From Clostridiales bacterium (GTDB taxonomy: Bacteria > Bacillota > Clostridia > Christensenellales > Pumilibacteraceae), in NCBI GenBank assembly GCA_003533505.1, contig DQGD01000006.1:1-64000 (forward strand): DNA of 64,000 bases, in the 5' to 3' direction. The translations under genes and the position numbers were made by a program. The notes below the pieces were generated by a model. That model had not been told where the DNA came from, made no database searches, and was given only the letters and a program-made list of their open reading frames with translations. Shown here piece by piece: positions 27,634-35,423 of this stretch; position 1 is the first letter of the stretch, and each line of letters starts with the position of its first letter.

Positions 27634-27736
27634 GTCATTCCGAGACTTGCCGAGGAATCTAGCGAAGCGTTAAAGAAATAATAAATGCGCCTGCGGCCGG
27701 ATTCTTCGGCTGCGCTATCGCTCCGCTCAGAATGGC
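27634..27736. repeat. Fold-back intergenic repeat, copy 2
   Basis: 103 bases with terminal inverted repeats GTCATTCCGAG / CTCAGAATGGC and a nested pair GCCGAGGAATC / GATTCTTCGGC. A transcript in either direction would fold back on itself. Size, termini and lack of coding capacity resemble a MITE or REP-like element. It adjoins the candidate 6S-like RNA. Confidence 0.8.
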
Positions 27737-27784
27737 ATAAGGTTTTATTGTTTTCAATCCTAAAAAAAAGAGAAGACACTTTTT

Positions 27785-27950
27785 TTCGCAAGCCGGATTC
27801 GCGGTGAAGCGCACTTCGAGCGTGCTTCTTGGCGCGAGCGGTCGTGACGGATACAAAGTCCCTTCCCTTTTCTATATGTGCAAGGAAGGGTTTTGCTGCG
27901 ACGCTCTACCGGGGAGAGGTGATTGTCGCGCGGTCAATCCGTCCTTGTAC
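27785..27950 (-). ncRNA. Candidate 6S-like regulatory RNA
   Basis: About 165 bases with 6S RNA topology on the minus strand. Closing stem CAAG..CGGATT (27947-27936) pairs with AATCCG..CTTG (27799-27789). Inside is a wide bubble with a C-rich 5' strand (CACCTCTCCCC) and a 3' strand carrying its own hairpin (GAAGCACG..GTGCGCTTC). Beyond the bubble is a long interrupted arm: GAGCG/CGCTC, TCG/CGA, GCAAA/TTTGT and CCCTTCC/GGAAGGG. A TATAAG -10-like box lies just upstream (27957-27952), with no clear -35, and a T-run follows near 27772-27760. 6S RNA binds sigma-A RNA polymerase holoenzyme by mimicking open promoter DNA. Assignment rests on hand folding only. Confidence 0.5.
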
Positions 27951-28001
27951 TCTTATAATGCGCAGTTTCCGAAAATATATGCGTTCGTAAGCTTAATTTA
28001 A

Positions 28002-28036
28002 GAAAAAAAACTCGGATTGATTTTCCGAGCTTTTTT
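28002..28036 (-). terminator. Terminator of rng
   Basis: Minus strand stem GCTCGGA / TCCGAG with T8 tail; A-run on the other side. Confidence 0.8.
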
Positions 28037-28084
28037 TATATGCGTTCGTTTAAGCCTCATGACGCGATTATTTTTTTCATTACA

Positions 28085-29587
28085 TCAATAAAGAAGCTTT
28101 GCCGTTGCAGGTACGATGACGGCGGCGTCCTCGCTACCCTTGACGGTGAAGCGGCGGTTAAGCACTTCGGCATCGGGAACGAGGTAAATACGCTTATCCT
28201 TCCAAATCGTTTCGCAATCGGCGGTAAAGTATTTGCCCTTGAACATGGCTTCGATAAGCGACGGATTCATGCGGACGACGGCGGTTTTCATTTTGCCGTC
28301 GGCGAAAAGGCGCTTGAGTTCGGCTTTGATTTTTCTCGCAACGTAGTCGACGGACTGCGCGTGAGCGTCGCCGCCGCAATACGGGCACTCGTCGAGGAGC
28401 ACGGTGCTGAGCTCTCTGCCCACTTTTTTCCTCGTGATTTCCACGAGCCCCAGCGCGGACATGCCGATAACGCGCGTTTTCGTGCGGTCGTACAGCATTT
28501 CCTTTTTAAGCTCCTCCACAACCGCCGCCTTGTGCTCGTCGTCGGTCATATCGATAAAGTCGACGACGATTATGCCGCCGATATTGCGCAGTCGGATTTG
28601 ACGGGCAATCTCGCGAGCCGCCTCGATATTCGCCTCGAAAACCGTTTCCTCATGGTTCTTTCCGCGAGCGAATTGCGCGGTATTGACGTCGATAACCGTA
28701 AGCGCTTCGGTATAATCGAACACGAGCGAAACGCCGCTCTTGAGCTTTACTCTGCGGTCGAGGAGCTTGTCCACCTCGCCCAAAATATTGAACGCGTCGA
28801 AGATGTCGTACTGACCGCTGTAAAGGCGCACCTTGTCGTAAAACTTGACATTGTGCTCCTTCATGACGTTGACGAGCGCGTCGACGGTGTCGGGGTCGTT
28901 GCACACGATTGCTTCTATATTCGACGACAGCATGTCGCGGACGTTCCTGAAAATCAGGTCGCCGTCGCTGTACACCTGCGCGATGCCGTCGGCGGCGTTG
29001 TAGGCGGCGAGAATCTTCTTCCACTGCTCTAAAAGCCGCTTTACCTCGTCGACGATTTCGCTTTTTTTCGCGTCCATGGATGCGGTTCTGGCGATAAAAC
29101 CGCCGCCTGCCGGCTTCAGTTTTTCCAGCATCGCAGTCAGTTTTTCGCGCATTTCGGCATCGTTGATTTTATTGGAAACTCCGACAAAATCCAGCGTCGG
29201 CAGGTAGATTACATATCTTCCGGGTATGGTTATGGTGGTGGTAAGGCGCGCGCCCTTGGTGCCGATTTCCTCTTTCGTTGCCTGCACCATGACGTAGTCG
29301 CCTTCCTTGACGTCAAGCAGTTTCGGCATTACGCCGGCGTTGCCGAGGACGGACTTGTGTCCCATCGTTTCCTCAACCGACAAAAAGCCGTTTTTTGCAT
29401 TGCCGAAATTGACAAAAGCCGATTGCAGTCCCGTGAGTACGGTCTCGACCCTGCCCTTATAAATATTGCCGGTAATGTACGACGAATCCTTGTATTCGAC
29501 GTAGTGCTCCTTGAGCTTACCTGCTTCAACCAGCGACACGCTGGACATGTATGATTCGACGTCTATGAGAATAAGTCCCGTTTTCAC
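28085..29587 (-). CDS. rng: Ribonuclease G/E family endoribonuclease
   Basis: 500 residues, RNase G length, with GTG as start. N-terminal S1 RNA-binding domain (about 35-125) and a catalytic DNase I-like domain with the metal motif IIVVDFIDM (around 345). The zinc-link CPYCGG lies near 410. It cleaves single-stranded A/U-rich RNA in mRNA decay and rRNA maturation. It coexists here with RNase J. It lies in the mreB/min/SpoIVFB region at the place where many Clostridia have it before rplU-rpmA, but these ribosomal genes are absent. Confidence 0.92.
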   Translation of the reverse strand: MKTGLILIDVESYMSSVSLVEAGKLKEHYVEYKDSSYITGNIYKGRVETVLTGLQSAFVNFGNAKNGFLSVEETMGHKSVLGNAGVMPKLLDVKEGDYVMVQATKEEIGTKGARLTTTITIPGRYVIYLPTLDFVGVSNKINDAEMREKLTAMLEKLKPAGGGFIARTASMDAKKSEIVDEVKRLLEQWKKILAAYNAADGIAQVYSDGDLIFRNVRDMLSSNIEAIVCNDPDTVDALVNVMKEHNVKFYDKVRLYSGQYDIFDAFNILGEVDKLLDRRVKLKSGVSLVFDYTEALTVIDVNTAQFARGKNHEETVFEANIEAAREIARQIRLRNIGGIIVVDFIDMTDDEHKAAVVEELKKEMLYDRTKTRVIGMSALGLVEITRKKVGRELSTVLLDECPYCGGDAHAQSVDYVARKIKAELKRLFADGKMKTAVVRMNPSLIEAMFKGKYFTADCETIWKDKRIYLVPDAEVLNRRFTVKGSEDAAVIVPATAKLLY

Positions 29588-29676
29588 TGTGTTCCCGTCC
29601 GAGGGGCGAAAAATTATCCCCTGCGCGCAGGGGAAACGCCACCCAAAAAAAACCGCTTCTGCGATTTTTCACTCGT

Positions 29677-29705
29677 ATTATAGCACACTTTTACGGTAAA
29701 AACAA
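29677..29705 (-). promoter_or_regulatory. Promoter of rng
   Basis: Minus strand TTGTTT (29705-29700), 17-base spacer, TATAAT (29682-29677) with extended -10 TGC before it. The leader of about 85 bases contains a strong hairpin, CCCCTGCG/CGCAGGGG (about 29616-29631). RNase E autoregulates through its leader in E. coli; the same may apply here but is not shown. Confidence 0.65.
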
Positions 29706-29767
29706 CGAAAACCGCCTCTGTTTTCACTTTTTTTACACAAAATAAGGCGGCTAATCGAAGAAAACGT

Positions 29768-30691
29768 TTATTTTTTAATCACCGCTCGCTTTTTTAGGGC
29801 TAAACGCGCCACCTCTCCCACCGTGCCCGAAAGGCTTTTGCCGTCAACGCGCTCGAGCTCGGTTTCGGTGATTACGGCAACTGTTTCAAAAGCTCCGTCG
29901 ACGACGCGAAATTCGGTGTAGTATTCGCAGTTGAGCGAGCGAAGAAGCGAGCGCGCCGGGGCATTCGCGGCGATTACGACGGTGCGGAGCGGCAAGCCTT
30001 TTTTCGATTTTTCCGCGCGATAAGCCAAGCCGTATAGCCGCTTGTACGCGCAGTGTTTGTCGGGCACGAACGCCGAAAACAGCATAAACGCCGACATGGT
30101 AGCGAAGGTCGGGTTAAGCCCGTAAAACAACGATAAGACGAACGCCGCCGCGAATACCGCTCCCACGATAAAGCCGATAATCCTTAGCTTTTTGTACGCC
30201 CTCTCGCGCGGCGTTTTTTCGGAGGCGAACGCGAGCGCGAGTCTGCCGCCGTCGAGCGGATACACGGGCAAAACGTTGGTGGCGGCTATCGTCACGTTTG
30301 CCAGCGCAAAGTCCTCGGTAAAATATTGCATAGCCGGCACGAGCCACCATACCGCGGCAAATACAATCGCCAGCACGACGTTGAGAAGCGGCCCCGCGAC
30401 TGCGATTTTCCTCTCGTCGCGAGGGCTTGCGCCGTCGAAAACGCCTATCAGCGCGGCGCCGTAGGGCATCAGCCGAAACTCGCCTAGCCGATAACCCAAT
30501 CTGTTCGCAACCGCGGCGTGCGCGATTTCATGAAGCACTATCGCGACGAAATAGGAAACGAATTTATCGAACTTTCCGAGAATTATCGACGCGAGCGCAA
30601 TCAGATACACGAGAAGCGATATTTTTACGCTGAGCCCTCCCTTTGCTTCCGACTCGCCGACGCTCGCGCTTTTCGTCGATTTTTCGCTCAT
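29768..30691 (-). CDS. Site-2 protease family membrane metalloprotease (SpoIVFB-like)
   Basis: 307 residues from MSEKSTKSAS, chosen because GAGGTG lies six bases before this ATG and an ATG seven codons upstream lacks one. Membrane segments surround the zinc motif HEIAH (about residue 75) and the second motif PLDGGR, which supplies the aspartate ligand. The order and spacing match M50B proteases such as SpoIVFB, which process pro-sigma-K in the mother cell. The C-terminal 80 residues resemble a CBS-like cytoplasmic domain. SpoIVFA is not encoded here. Other M50 roles, such as anti-sigma cleavage, remain possible. Confidence 0.82.
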   Translation of the reverse strand: MSEKSTKSASVGESEAKGGLSVKISLLVYLIALASIILGKFDKFVSYFVAIVLHEIAHAAVANRLGYRLGEFRLMPYGAALIGVFDGASPRDERKIAVAGPLLNVVLAIVFAAVWWLVPAMQYFTEDFALANVTIAATNVLPVYPLDGGRLALAFASEKTPRERAYKKLRIIGFIVGAVFAAAFVLSLFYGLNPTFATMSAFMLFSAFVPDKHCAYKRLYGLAYRAEKSKKGLPLRTVVIAANAPARSLLRSLNCEYYTEFRVVDGAFETVAVITETELERVDGKSLSGTVGEVARLALKKRAVIKK

Positions 30692-30718
30692 ACATTCACC
30701 TCGACTATTCATTATATT

Positions 30719-30756
30719 AAAAAAGCCGCCCCGATATTACTATACGGGAACGGCTA
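30719..30756 (-). terminator. Terminator after minE
   Basis: Minus strand interrupted stem AGCCG..CCCG / CGGGG.CGGCT followed by TTTTTTAAT; separates minDE from the protease gene. Confidence 0.7.
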
Positions 30757-30787
30757 TATGGAAGGAGAACAGAAAAGCGCGTTAATG

Positions 30788-31039
30788 CTAGGACAGCAGT
30801 CTGCCGATGTCTATGAGTCTGTCGGTCACGGCTCTGACGGTGAGCACATACTCGCCGTTTTCGGTCAAATCCATGTACACCTTGAGGTCGTCGGAACCTA
30901 TGTACATATAGTTGGTGAGAAGCTTGTATTGGTCGGAGCGGAGCACTCTCAGCATGCTCTCGATGGCGGAAACTTTATCCTCCATCGCCACGGTTTTAAG
31001 TCGGCGCTTCGCCGCGTCGCGTTTGATTGTAGTTGCCAC
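30788..31039 (-). CDS. minE: Cell division topological specificity factor MinE
   Basis: 83 residues, GTG start with AAGGAG before it. The pattern DAAKRRLKTVAMEDKV...LRVLRSDQYKLLTNYMYIG fits MinE: an N-terminal helix that binds MinD and a C-terminal dimer domain with hydrophobic alternation. MinE stimulates MinD ATPase and drives pole-to-pole oscillation. It is 17 bases downstream of minD. The N-terminal part is somewhat divergent from E. coli MinE. Confidence 0.85.
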   Translation of the reverse strand: MATTIKRDAAKRRLKTVAMEDKVSAIESMLRVLRSDQYKLLTNYMYIGSDDLKVYMDLTENGEYVLTVRAVTDRLIDIGRLLS

Positions 31040-31056
31040 GGGGTTATCTCCTTGTT

Positions 31057-31851
31057 TTACACGATTTTGCGCATTTTTCGTCTTATGCCGCCGAATATTC
31101 CTCGGTATCTTCGCCCGGCGTCGTACACCGTGCCCGTGCCGTATCGGAGCATTTTGGTCAGCATAAGCGTCGCGATATAGCCCTCGCTCCTGCGGCTCTG
31201 CGGCAGCGACAGCGTGCTGAGCATATTGATTCCGTCGTCGTCGGGAATCGCGCCGATTACGGGGGCGGACAGCATTTCTCTCACGTCGTCCACGCCTGCC
31301 GACGTTCCGTCGTACTCCATGTCGCCCCTTACGCGGTTTAGCACCACCGAAACGGAGCGCAGCCGATAGCTGTCCAATAGCTTTATCACTTTTTCGGCGT
31401 CGCGCAGCGCGGAGACATGCGGAGTTGCGACAACGATTGCCTCATCCGCCGCCGCAACTGCGCGGTGAAAACCGAGTTCGATTCCTGCCGGGCAGTCGAT
31501 GAGAACGTAGTCGAAACGCGTCCTGAGCGACGCTACCACCGCGCGCACCGACTGCGAATCCACGCGGCTGCGGTCGTAGCTGTGAGCCGACGGAAGCACA
31601 TACAAATCTCTTGCGCATTCGTCCTCGACAAGCGCCTGTTTGACCCGGCAGCGGTTTTCGATTACGTCGACGATGTCGTAAACGACCTTGTTTTCCACGC
31701 CCGTTACGACGTCGAGGTTGTTGAGCCCCATGTCCGCGTCGACGAGCACGACTTTCAGCCCCATCGACGCAAGTATTCTGCCGACGTTTACCGTCAGCGT
31801 AGTTTTGCCGACTCCGCCTTTGCCCGACGTTATTACTATAGCTCTCGCCAT
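31057..31851 (-). CDS. minD: Septum site-determining ATPase MinD
   Basis: 264 residues. Deviant Walker A SGKGGVGKTT (about 9-18), VVLVDADMGLNNLD switch segment, DCPAGIE (Walker B), and a C-terminal amphipathic tail (GIFGGIRRKMRKIV) that would bind the membrane. MinD recruits MinC and MinE to the membrane. GGAGG precedes the ATG. minE follows, but no minC is found beside it. Confidence 0.95.
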   Translation of the reverse strand: MARAIVITSGKGGVGKTTLTVNVGRILASMGLKVVLVDADMGLNNLDVVTGVENKVVYDIVDVIENRCRVKQALVEDECARDLYVLPSAHSYDRSRVDSQSVRAVVASLRTRFDYVLIDCPAGIELGFHRAVAAADEAIVVATPHVSALRDAEKVIKLLDSYRLRSVSVVLNRVRGDMEYDGTSAGVDDVREMLSAPVIGAIPDDDGINMLSTLSLPQSRRSEGYIATLMLTKMLRYGTGTVYDAGRRYRGIFGGIRRKMRKIV

Positions 31852-31974
31852 CGCTTCGCCTCCGTTCTTCCTTCCGATTCGCTTTGCCTAAACATTGTAA
31901 CGCGTGTAAGTGCGCAAAAAAGCGCGGTTACAATCGAATTTGCGCATATTTTGGCGTTTTTGCCTTGCCGCACG

Positions 31975-32008
31975 CAAAAAAACCGACGGGGTTGGATTTC
32001 CGTCGGTT
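31975..32008 (-). terminator. Terminator after mreB
   Basis: Minus strand stem AACCGACGG / CCGTCGGTT with T7 tail. It separates ppx-maf-mreB from minD. Confidence 0.85.
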
Positions 32009-32047
32009 ATAGTCGCGTTTACATTATTCGGTTGCGCCCGCGCGCCG

Positions 32048-33058
32048 TTAAAGCTGGACGTTGATTTGCTTTATGAGTTCCTTGTTGCCGATAAGCCTGC
32101 CGGCTCCCGAAATCGAGGTGTACTCGGGGTCCTCGGCAATCGTCACGGGCACGCCGAGAACGTCTTTAAGCACGCGTTGCAGCCCGGGGATTTTCGCTCC
32201 GCCGCCGCAGACGTACAGCCCCTGACCGTGCACTCTTGCCGCGAGCTCGGGCGGACAAAGGTTGAGTATGCCCTCTACCGCCTCCGCGATGTGCGAATAG
32301 TACGGCAGCAACGCCTCGTACACGTCGGTAGCGTACACGCTGAGCGAAGCCGGGGTCATGGTGTTGGTGTTTATGCCTCGCACCTCCATTGCCGAAACGT
32401 CGTTCGGGTAAAGGCTGCCGATTTCCTCTTTGACTCTGCGAGCCGTCCTCGCGCCTATTTTCAAGCCGTACTTGCCGATAACGAAGTCGACGAGCGCGTT
32501 GTCCATCATGTTGCCGCCCACGTTGACCGAGCAGCCGCTGACCGTTCCGCAAAGACTGATGAGCGCGATTTCCGTCACGCCGCCGCCGATATTGGCGACA
32601 AGTCCGCCGCACGGCTCGTCTATCGGAAGGTCGAATCCGAGCGCGGAAACCATTACGCCGTCTATGAGCGTGGTTTCGGCTACGCCTGCCTCGCGGAAAA
32701 TGTCTTCATAGGTCTTTCTCTCGCCCACGGTAAGCCCCGTAGGCACGGCAATCAGCGCGCGTATTTTGGGGAATATGACGTAGACGGGCAGCACGCGCTT
32801 TATGAACTCGGTGAGCATCTTTGCGCATGCCTCTTCGTCCTCGATGTAGCCGTCTACAATCGGACAGACGACGCGCGTTTTTTCGGGCGCACTCCCCTGC
32901 ATCGCCACCGCTTTGTAACCGGCTGCGAGCACTTTTTTCTTGTCGTCGTCGCCGACGAACGCCACTACCGACGGTTCTCTCAGAACTACGCCTGCGCCCG
33001 ACAGGTATATTGTGGTGAACGAGGTACCTACCTCGACGGCGATATCCATAGCTGCCAT
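32048..33058 (-). CDS. mreB: MreB/Mbl-family bacterial actin
   Basis: 336 residues with the actin/HSP70 fold: phosphate 1 motif VEVGTSFTTIYL (consensus has DLGTAN), phosphate 2 VANIGGGVTEIAL, adenosine motif VCGGGAKIPGL. MreB forms membrane filaments guiding lateral wall synthesis. It directly follows maf as in Bacillus, where mreC, mreD and minC normally follow; here mreC and mreD are missing. The D-to-E change and altered residues in phosphate 1 indicate a divergent MreB. GGAGG lies 12 bases before the chosen ATG; a second ATG three codons later is possible. Confidence 0.85.
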   Translation of the reverse strand: MAAMDIAVEVGTSFTTIYLSGAGVVLREPSVVAFVGDDDKKKVLAAGYKAVAMQGSAPEKTRVVCPIVDGYIEDEEACAKMLTEFIKRVLPVYVIFPKIRALIAVPTGLTVGERKTYEDIFREAGVAETTLIDGVMVSALGFDLPIDEPCGGLVANIGGGVTEIALISLCGTVSGCSVNVGGNMMDNALVDFVIGKYGLKIGARTARRVKEEIGSLYPNDVSAMEVRGINTNTMTPASLSVYATDVYEALLPYYSHIAEAVEGILNLCPPELAARVHGQGLYVCGGGAKIPGLQRVLKDVLGVPVTIAEDPEYTSISGAGRLIGNKELIKQINVQL

Positions 33059-33059
33059 A

Positions 33060-33617
33060 TCAAAAGTTTTCCTCCAATGTTTTTTCGACGAGCGCGACGG
33101 GCAGTCCGATTACGTTGTCCTCGTCGCCATCCGTCCGGGTCGTGAACGCCCTGACTTCCGCGTCCTGAAGCCCGTAGCCGCCGGCTTTGTCCATAGGACT
33201 GCCGGTCGCGACGTAGCGCGCGATTTCGTCTTCGGTAATTTCGCGAAACGTAACCCTCGTGACCGCGCTTTTGACCACGGTTTTATCTCCGTTTACGAGC
33301 GCGACGCCGGTGATTACCTCGTGGGTTTTACCCGACAGTAATCGCAAAAACTCGCGAGCCTCCTCTTCGCTCGCGGGCTTTCCGAGTACTCTTTTGTCAA
33401 GCGCGACAATCGTGTCCGCGCCGAGCACGAGTCCGCCGCGAGAAGCGAACACGCTTTCCGCCTTGCATAGCGCAAGTTTTTCGGCTTTTTCGCGAGGACC
33501 ATCCGCCTCGACAAGGCTTTCGTCCGCTCCGGACGGGAAAATATCGACGTCCAAGCCCTTTATTTTCGCGATGAGCTCGCGCCGTCGCGGCGAGGCGCTG
33601 GCGAGCGTAAGCCTCAT
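33060..33617 (-). CDS. maf: Maf nucleotide pyrophosphatase
   Basis: 185 residues. N-terminal LTLASASPRRRELI (substrate loop S-x-S-P-R-R) and VLGADTIVALDKRVLGKP with the catalytic aspartate, plus KAGGYGLQDAE. Maf proteins hydrolyse dTTP, UTP or modified nucleotides to monophosphates. It overlaps the end of ppx by four bases (ATGA) and its stop lies one base before mreB, so the three genes are translationally coupled. Family identity is firm; substrate is not resolved. Confidence 0.92.
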   Translation of the reverse strand: MRLTLASASPRRRELIAKIKGLDVDIFPSGADESLVEADGPREKAEKLALCKAESVFASRGGLVLGADTIVALDKRVLGKPASEEEAREFLRLLSGKTHEVITGVALVNGDKTVVKSAVTRVTFREITEDEIARYVATGSPMDKAGGYGLQDAEVRAFTTRTDGDEDNVIGLPVALVEKTLEENF

Positions 33618-35128
33618 AGAATTTCGAGGTTCTTTCTGAACGCGCGCGCAAACTCCGCGCCTGCGCCCATTGCGTCCTTGATTTCCAGCGTAGCGTCGCC
33701 GTCGACTTCGGTCTTCATAATCACCGAATCGCCCAGAACGTCGCAGTTGAGCGACTTGATAACGCCCGTCATCGAGCGGTCGAGACTCTCGGCTATGCGC
33801 AGAATCACGCTGAGTCGCATTACCGCCACAAGGTCCTCGTCTTTAAGTAATTCCTTGTACTTATTCCACTCGGCGGCGTTGAATTCATCCTTTCGCGTGC
33901 CCTGCGCGACGAACGCGGCAAGCACGAGGTCGCGGTGCGACACGCCGTAGAGGTTGGAGTTGAGAATAAAATAGAAGCTGTGACGATAGCGGTCGTAGAA
34001 TTTCACTCTGAGTCCGCTGTCGTGCAGCAGCGCCGCGATACGCAGCACTTTCACATATTGGCGCGGAAGCTTGTGCAGTACGCGCAGTTGCTTGTACAGC
34101 TGGACGGAGAGATTGCACACCTGCTCGGCGTGCGGAATGTTGATGTCGTAGTAGGTCATCAGCGTGTATGCCGAATAGCCCAGAACGTCGCTGAGCGGTT
34201 TTTCGACGGTGGACGGCACGGCATGGTTGAACATGATGCCTTCTCTTATTCCCGAGCCGGAAATGACGAGGTTGTCGAAATCGGTGGAATTAAAGAACGC
34301 CTTTATCGACGAGAGCGCGGCGACGAAAATATCGGCGCGGTCGGAATTGAGTCCTTTAATCTTGTTTCTCTTCTCGGGCTCGAGCACCTTGACCATGTCG
34401 TAAACGGAATCAAAATCCTCGCGACTGACGTTGAAGTTATGTATCATGTCGACGGGATAACGCTTCACGCGCTTTACTATGCGCGCGAGGTTGCGGAACG
34501 AGCCGCCTACTCCCACGAACTGCACGTCGGGGTCGAGCTCCTTGAGCCAGGTTATTTTCTGAAGCTGCTCGTAAACGTAGGTTTCGATTTGCTTCGCCTG
34601 CTCCTCGGGTTTAAGCCCGGGGTCGTTGAACAGGTCGCTGAGCGTAATGGTGCCGAACGGCAGGTTTTCGCGGTTGAGAAGATTGCGGCGGTTGTAGTGA
34701 ATGAGCTGCAAACTGCTGCCGCTGATGTCCATGATGACGGCTTTCGGGATGTCGAGCGAGTTAATTACGCCGTGGTAGATATGAGTAGCCTCTTCTTCCT
34801 CGGTGAGTACCTTGAACTTAAAGCCGCAGACGGCGTTGATTTCTTCGATAAAGCTGCGTTGGTTCTTCGCCCTTCTCACTGCGTTGGTTGCGAACGCGTA
34901 AACCTTGTCGACGTTGTAGCTGTCGCAAAGTTTTCTGAACATTTTGAGCGTTTTGACGGCTTGCGCCACGCGAGAGGGCTTTAAAAAGCCGTCGCGGTCC
35001 ATGTCTTGTCCAAGGCGCACGCTCTCTTTTAGCTCGTCGAAAATGACGAAATGTCCGTTCGGAAGGATGTTGGCAAGCACGAGTCGAGCCGTGTTGCTCC
35101 CAAGGTCTATTACAGCGATTTTTTCCAC
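33614..35128 (-). CDS. ppx: Ppx/GppA phosphatase with C-terminal HD domain
   Basis: 504 residues, GTG start with GGAGA six bases upstream. N-terminal Ppx/GppA actin-like domain: IDLGSNTARL (about 6-15), MDISGSSLQLI and GVGGSFRNLA. The C-terminal half holds an HD-type segment (LRIAALLHDSG). This architecture occurs in exopolyphosphatases and in pppGpp phosphatases, so it may degrade polyphosphate and/or pppGpp. It heads the ppx-maf-mreB operon. Confidence 0.88.
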   Translation of the reverse strand: MEKIAVIDLGSNTARLVLANILPNGHFVIFDELKESVRLGQDMDRDGFLKPSRVAQAVKTLKMFRKLCDSYNVDKVYAFATNAVRRAKNQRSFIEEINAVCGFKFKVLTEEEEATHIYHGVINSLDIPKAVIMDISGSSLQLIHYNRRNLLNRENLPFGTITLSDLFNDPGLKPEEQAKQIETYVYEQLQKITWLKELDPDVQFVGVGGSFRNLARIVKRVKRYPVDMIHNFNVSREDFDSVYDMVKVLEPEKRNKIKGLNSDRADIFVAALSSIKAFFNSTDFDNLVISGSGIREGIMFNHAVPSTVEKPLSDVLGYSAYTLMTYYDINIPHAEQVCNLSVQLYKQLRVLHKLPRQYVKVLRIAALLHDSGLRVKFYDRYRHSFYFILNSNLYGVSHRDLVLAAFVAQGTRKDEFNAAEWNKYKELLKDEDLVAVMRLSVILRIAESLDRSMTGVIKSLNCDVLGDSVIMKTEVDGDATLEIKDAMGAGAEFARAFRKNLEIL

Positions 35129-35193
35129 GATGTTCTCCGTATGATGTTAGTTTTCGGTTTATATAAAATAGTTATAGTTTTATATCCTGCAAT

Positions 35194-35202
35194 AGTATAG
35201 CA
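35194..35202 (-). promoter_or_regulatory. Extended -10 promoter of ppx-maf-mreB
   Basis: Minus strand TGCTATACT; no good -35 is seen at the expected distance. The leader is about 60 bases. Confidence 0.4.
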
Positions 35203-35373
35203 TAAAAAAACGCGCTTGTATAGATACTTTTTGAAAATAATTTGACTAATTTTTATGGCTCGTTTTCAGTCATTTTGTCCACTTCGCAAAGTAATCCGCC
35301 CGACTCGGCAATTTAAGCCGCTCGTCAAAGGCTTGGACGACAAAAATGCTTGCCGATAAGCCCCTCCGTTTAA

Positions 35374-35402
35374 TTTACTTTTTCCGATAATTATGGTAAA
35401 AT
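35374..35402 (+). promoter_or_regulatory. Promoter of the 834-residue surface protein gene
   Basis: TTTACT (35374-35379), 17-base spacer, TAAAAT (35397-35402). Predicted start falls at about 35409, right at the Shine-Dalgarno, so the leader is very short. Confidence 0.6.
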
Positions 35403-35423
35403 GAGCGCAAGGTGAAGTACGTT

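Noticed and set aside
27785..27950. SRP RNA, tmRNA or RNase P RNA as the identity of the structured RNA
   Set aside because: The length is too short for tmRNA or RNase P, and the SRP-type GGAA/GGUGAACC apical motifs are absent.
27804..28001. 65-codon plus-strand frame
   Set aside because: It overlaps the candidate structured RNA and has no homologous motif or clear ribosome-binding site.
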